Assembly: GCA_029287915.1 (NCBI GenBank) | Contig: JARFQE010000028.1 | Location: 1 to 35,328 of the forward strand | DNA from: Arenicellales bacterium | GTDB taxonomy: Bacteria > Pseudomonadota > Gammaproteobacteria > BMS3Bbin11 | Length of the DNA: 35,328 bases | Reading direction: 5' to 3' | Shown: positions 34,578 through 35,328 of the stretch, piece after piece | Position numbering within the stretch: the stretch's first letter is position 1 | Layout: every line of letters starts with the position of its first letter | Made by a program: the position numbers and the translations under genes | Notes under the pieces: generated by a model | Seen by the model: the letters and a program-made list of their open reading frames with translations, nothing else | Databases searched by the model: none | What the model was told of the DNA's origin: nothing

Positions 34578-35328
34578 TCAGCCTATTTTGCTGCTCTCGG
34601 CATCTTTCAATAGCGTCCTGTTGCTGGACTGGGACAGGTAGATGTATAGGCCGGGCAACGACGATAGCAGTATTACCGGAATATATATCAAGGCAATGGC
34701 TGCTGCATCGCTTTCAGCTATGCCAAAGCGCATCATTATACCAACTGTTGCAAGCTCTCTGACGCCCATGCCACCAATAGATATTGGTAAGGCTATTGCT
34801 ATGAAAGTCAGGGGAATGACGACCAGAATGATCTGGATGCTTATATCTACAGCTAAACCTTTCGCAATGAAAAAATAGACCGTGATTGCGAGCAATTGGT
34901 GAGCAACGCTAAATAAAAATATCGCAGATACCATGCCAGGGTGCTTTAGATAACCATGAGTGGCCTCACCCATGCGTAGCAAAAAACGTATAATACGATA
35001 GCGTGACAGGCGCTCAAGCAATCTGTGCAACGGCCAGTATGTAGCCGGCAGGGCAATCAGTATCAGAACAATGACCGCTCCTGACAAGATCATCAGCAGG
35101 GTAGACCAGAGTACTCTGGTGACGATATCTACAGAGTTTGTAAGATAGATTGCGATAACATTTACTGCCAGCAGTACTACCAGGCCGATAACTCTTTCAG
35201 TGATGATAGGCGAGACTGCGCAAACTGCATCTTTTTTGTGACGATATATATAATAGCTGCGAATCAGGTCACCGCCGGATGCTGTTGGTAGGATGTTATT
35301 AAACAGCGTTGCTACCAGGTAGTGATTG
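34578..35328 (-). CDS. LPG-synthase-type (UPF0104) integral membrane protein, N-terminus beyond window
   Basis: About 249 C-terminal residues are visible; the frame stays open to the window edge, so the gene extends further. Conserved features of the lysylphosphatidylglycerol synthase TM / UPF0104 family are the early LPTASGGDLIRSYYIYR (family PGG-x-GGD motif) and PISIGGMGVRELA. Several hydrophobic spans are present, e.g. VIGLVVLLAVNVIAIYL, AVIVLILIALPATYW, and three more before the tail. The first ATG within the window (35093) is internal, not the start. The family includes flippase-like and glycolipid-related membrane proteins; function here is unknown. Confidence 0.85.
   Translation of the reverse strand, partial: NHYLVATLFNNILPTASGGDLIRSYYIYRHKKDAVCAVSPIITERVIGLVVLLAVNVIAIYLTNSVDIVTRVLWSTLLMILSGAVIVLILIALPATYWPLHRLLERLSRYRIIRFLLRMGEATHGYLKHPGMVSAIFLFSVAHQLLAITVYFFIAKGLAVDISIQIILVVIPLTFIAIALPISIGGMGVRELATVGIMMRFGIAESDAAAIALIYIPVILLSSLPGLYIYLSQSSNRTLLKDAESSKIG

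Overview
The window looks like chromosomal DNA of a gammaproteobacterium. The evidence is gene content and order: prfB-lysS, lolC/D, a DUF2062 gene, comEC, exbB/exbD, msbA, lpxK, a Trm112-like gene, kdsB and a low-molecular-weight phosphatase follow each other roughly as in Pseudomonas and Chromatiales relatives. LPS and lipoprotein-export genes show an outer membrane. The ferredoxin-dependent 2-oxoacid oxidoreductase and a stand-alone cysC would fit a facultatively anaerobic or sulfur-metabolising lineage; that is inference only. No tRNA, rRNA, insertion sequence, phage gene or CRISPR array was recognised.

Layout. (a) 1-6793: the 3' end of rtcB; then, on the minus strand, a Lon-like ATP-dependent protease overlapping a tandem universal-stress protein; then, divergently, a DnaK and a type I DnaJ without grpE. 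(b) 6928-12984: a Glu/Leu/Phe/Val-type dehydrogenase, a three-gene 2-oxoacid:ferredoxin oxidoreductase (gamma-delta fusion, alpha, beta) and an AMP-forming acyl-CoA synthetase, tightly packed on one strand behind a promoter with a 16-bp inverted repeat. Together they could take a hydrophobic amino acid to a 2-oxoacid, then to an acyl-CoA plus reduced ferredoxin. (c) 13088-18400: Hsp20 with a good sigma70-type promoter and terminator, a DHH phosphoesterase, CysC, a UPF0114 membrane protein, a secreted glutaminyl-peptide cyclotransferase with a TTG start, and an unrecognised 214-aa protein. (d) 18536-23161: prfB with its programmed +1 frameshift, lysS, one LolC/E-type permease and LolD. (e) 23259-31354: DUF2062, ComEC, ExbB/ExbD, MsbA, LpxK, the Trm112-like protein and KdsB, an envelope and DNA-uptake block. 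(f) 31454-35328: a small unknown protein, a low-molecular-weight phosphatase, a YkuD-domain protein with no visible signal peptide next to nagZ (probably a peptidoglycan-recycling pair), DUF924 and a truncated UPF0104/LPG-synthase-type membrane protein.

The most interesting points are the amino-acid-to-acyl-CoA module, whose dehydrogenase lacks the lysine that binds the glutamate side chain and whose ferredoxin domain has a first cysteine motif with one extra residue; the leaderless YkuD protein beside nagZ; the grouping of proteostasis genes around the metabolic operon; and several non-coding structures (competing hairpins after cysC, an operator-like palindrome, a heptamer repeat and an intergenic element present twice). 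No clearly new multi-gene system could be proved from sequence alone.
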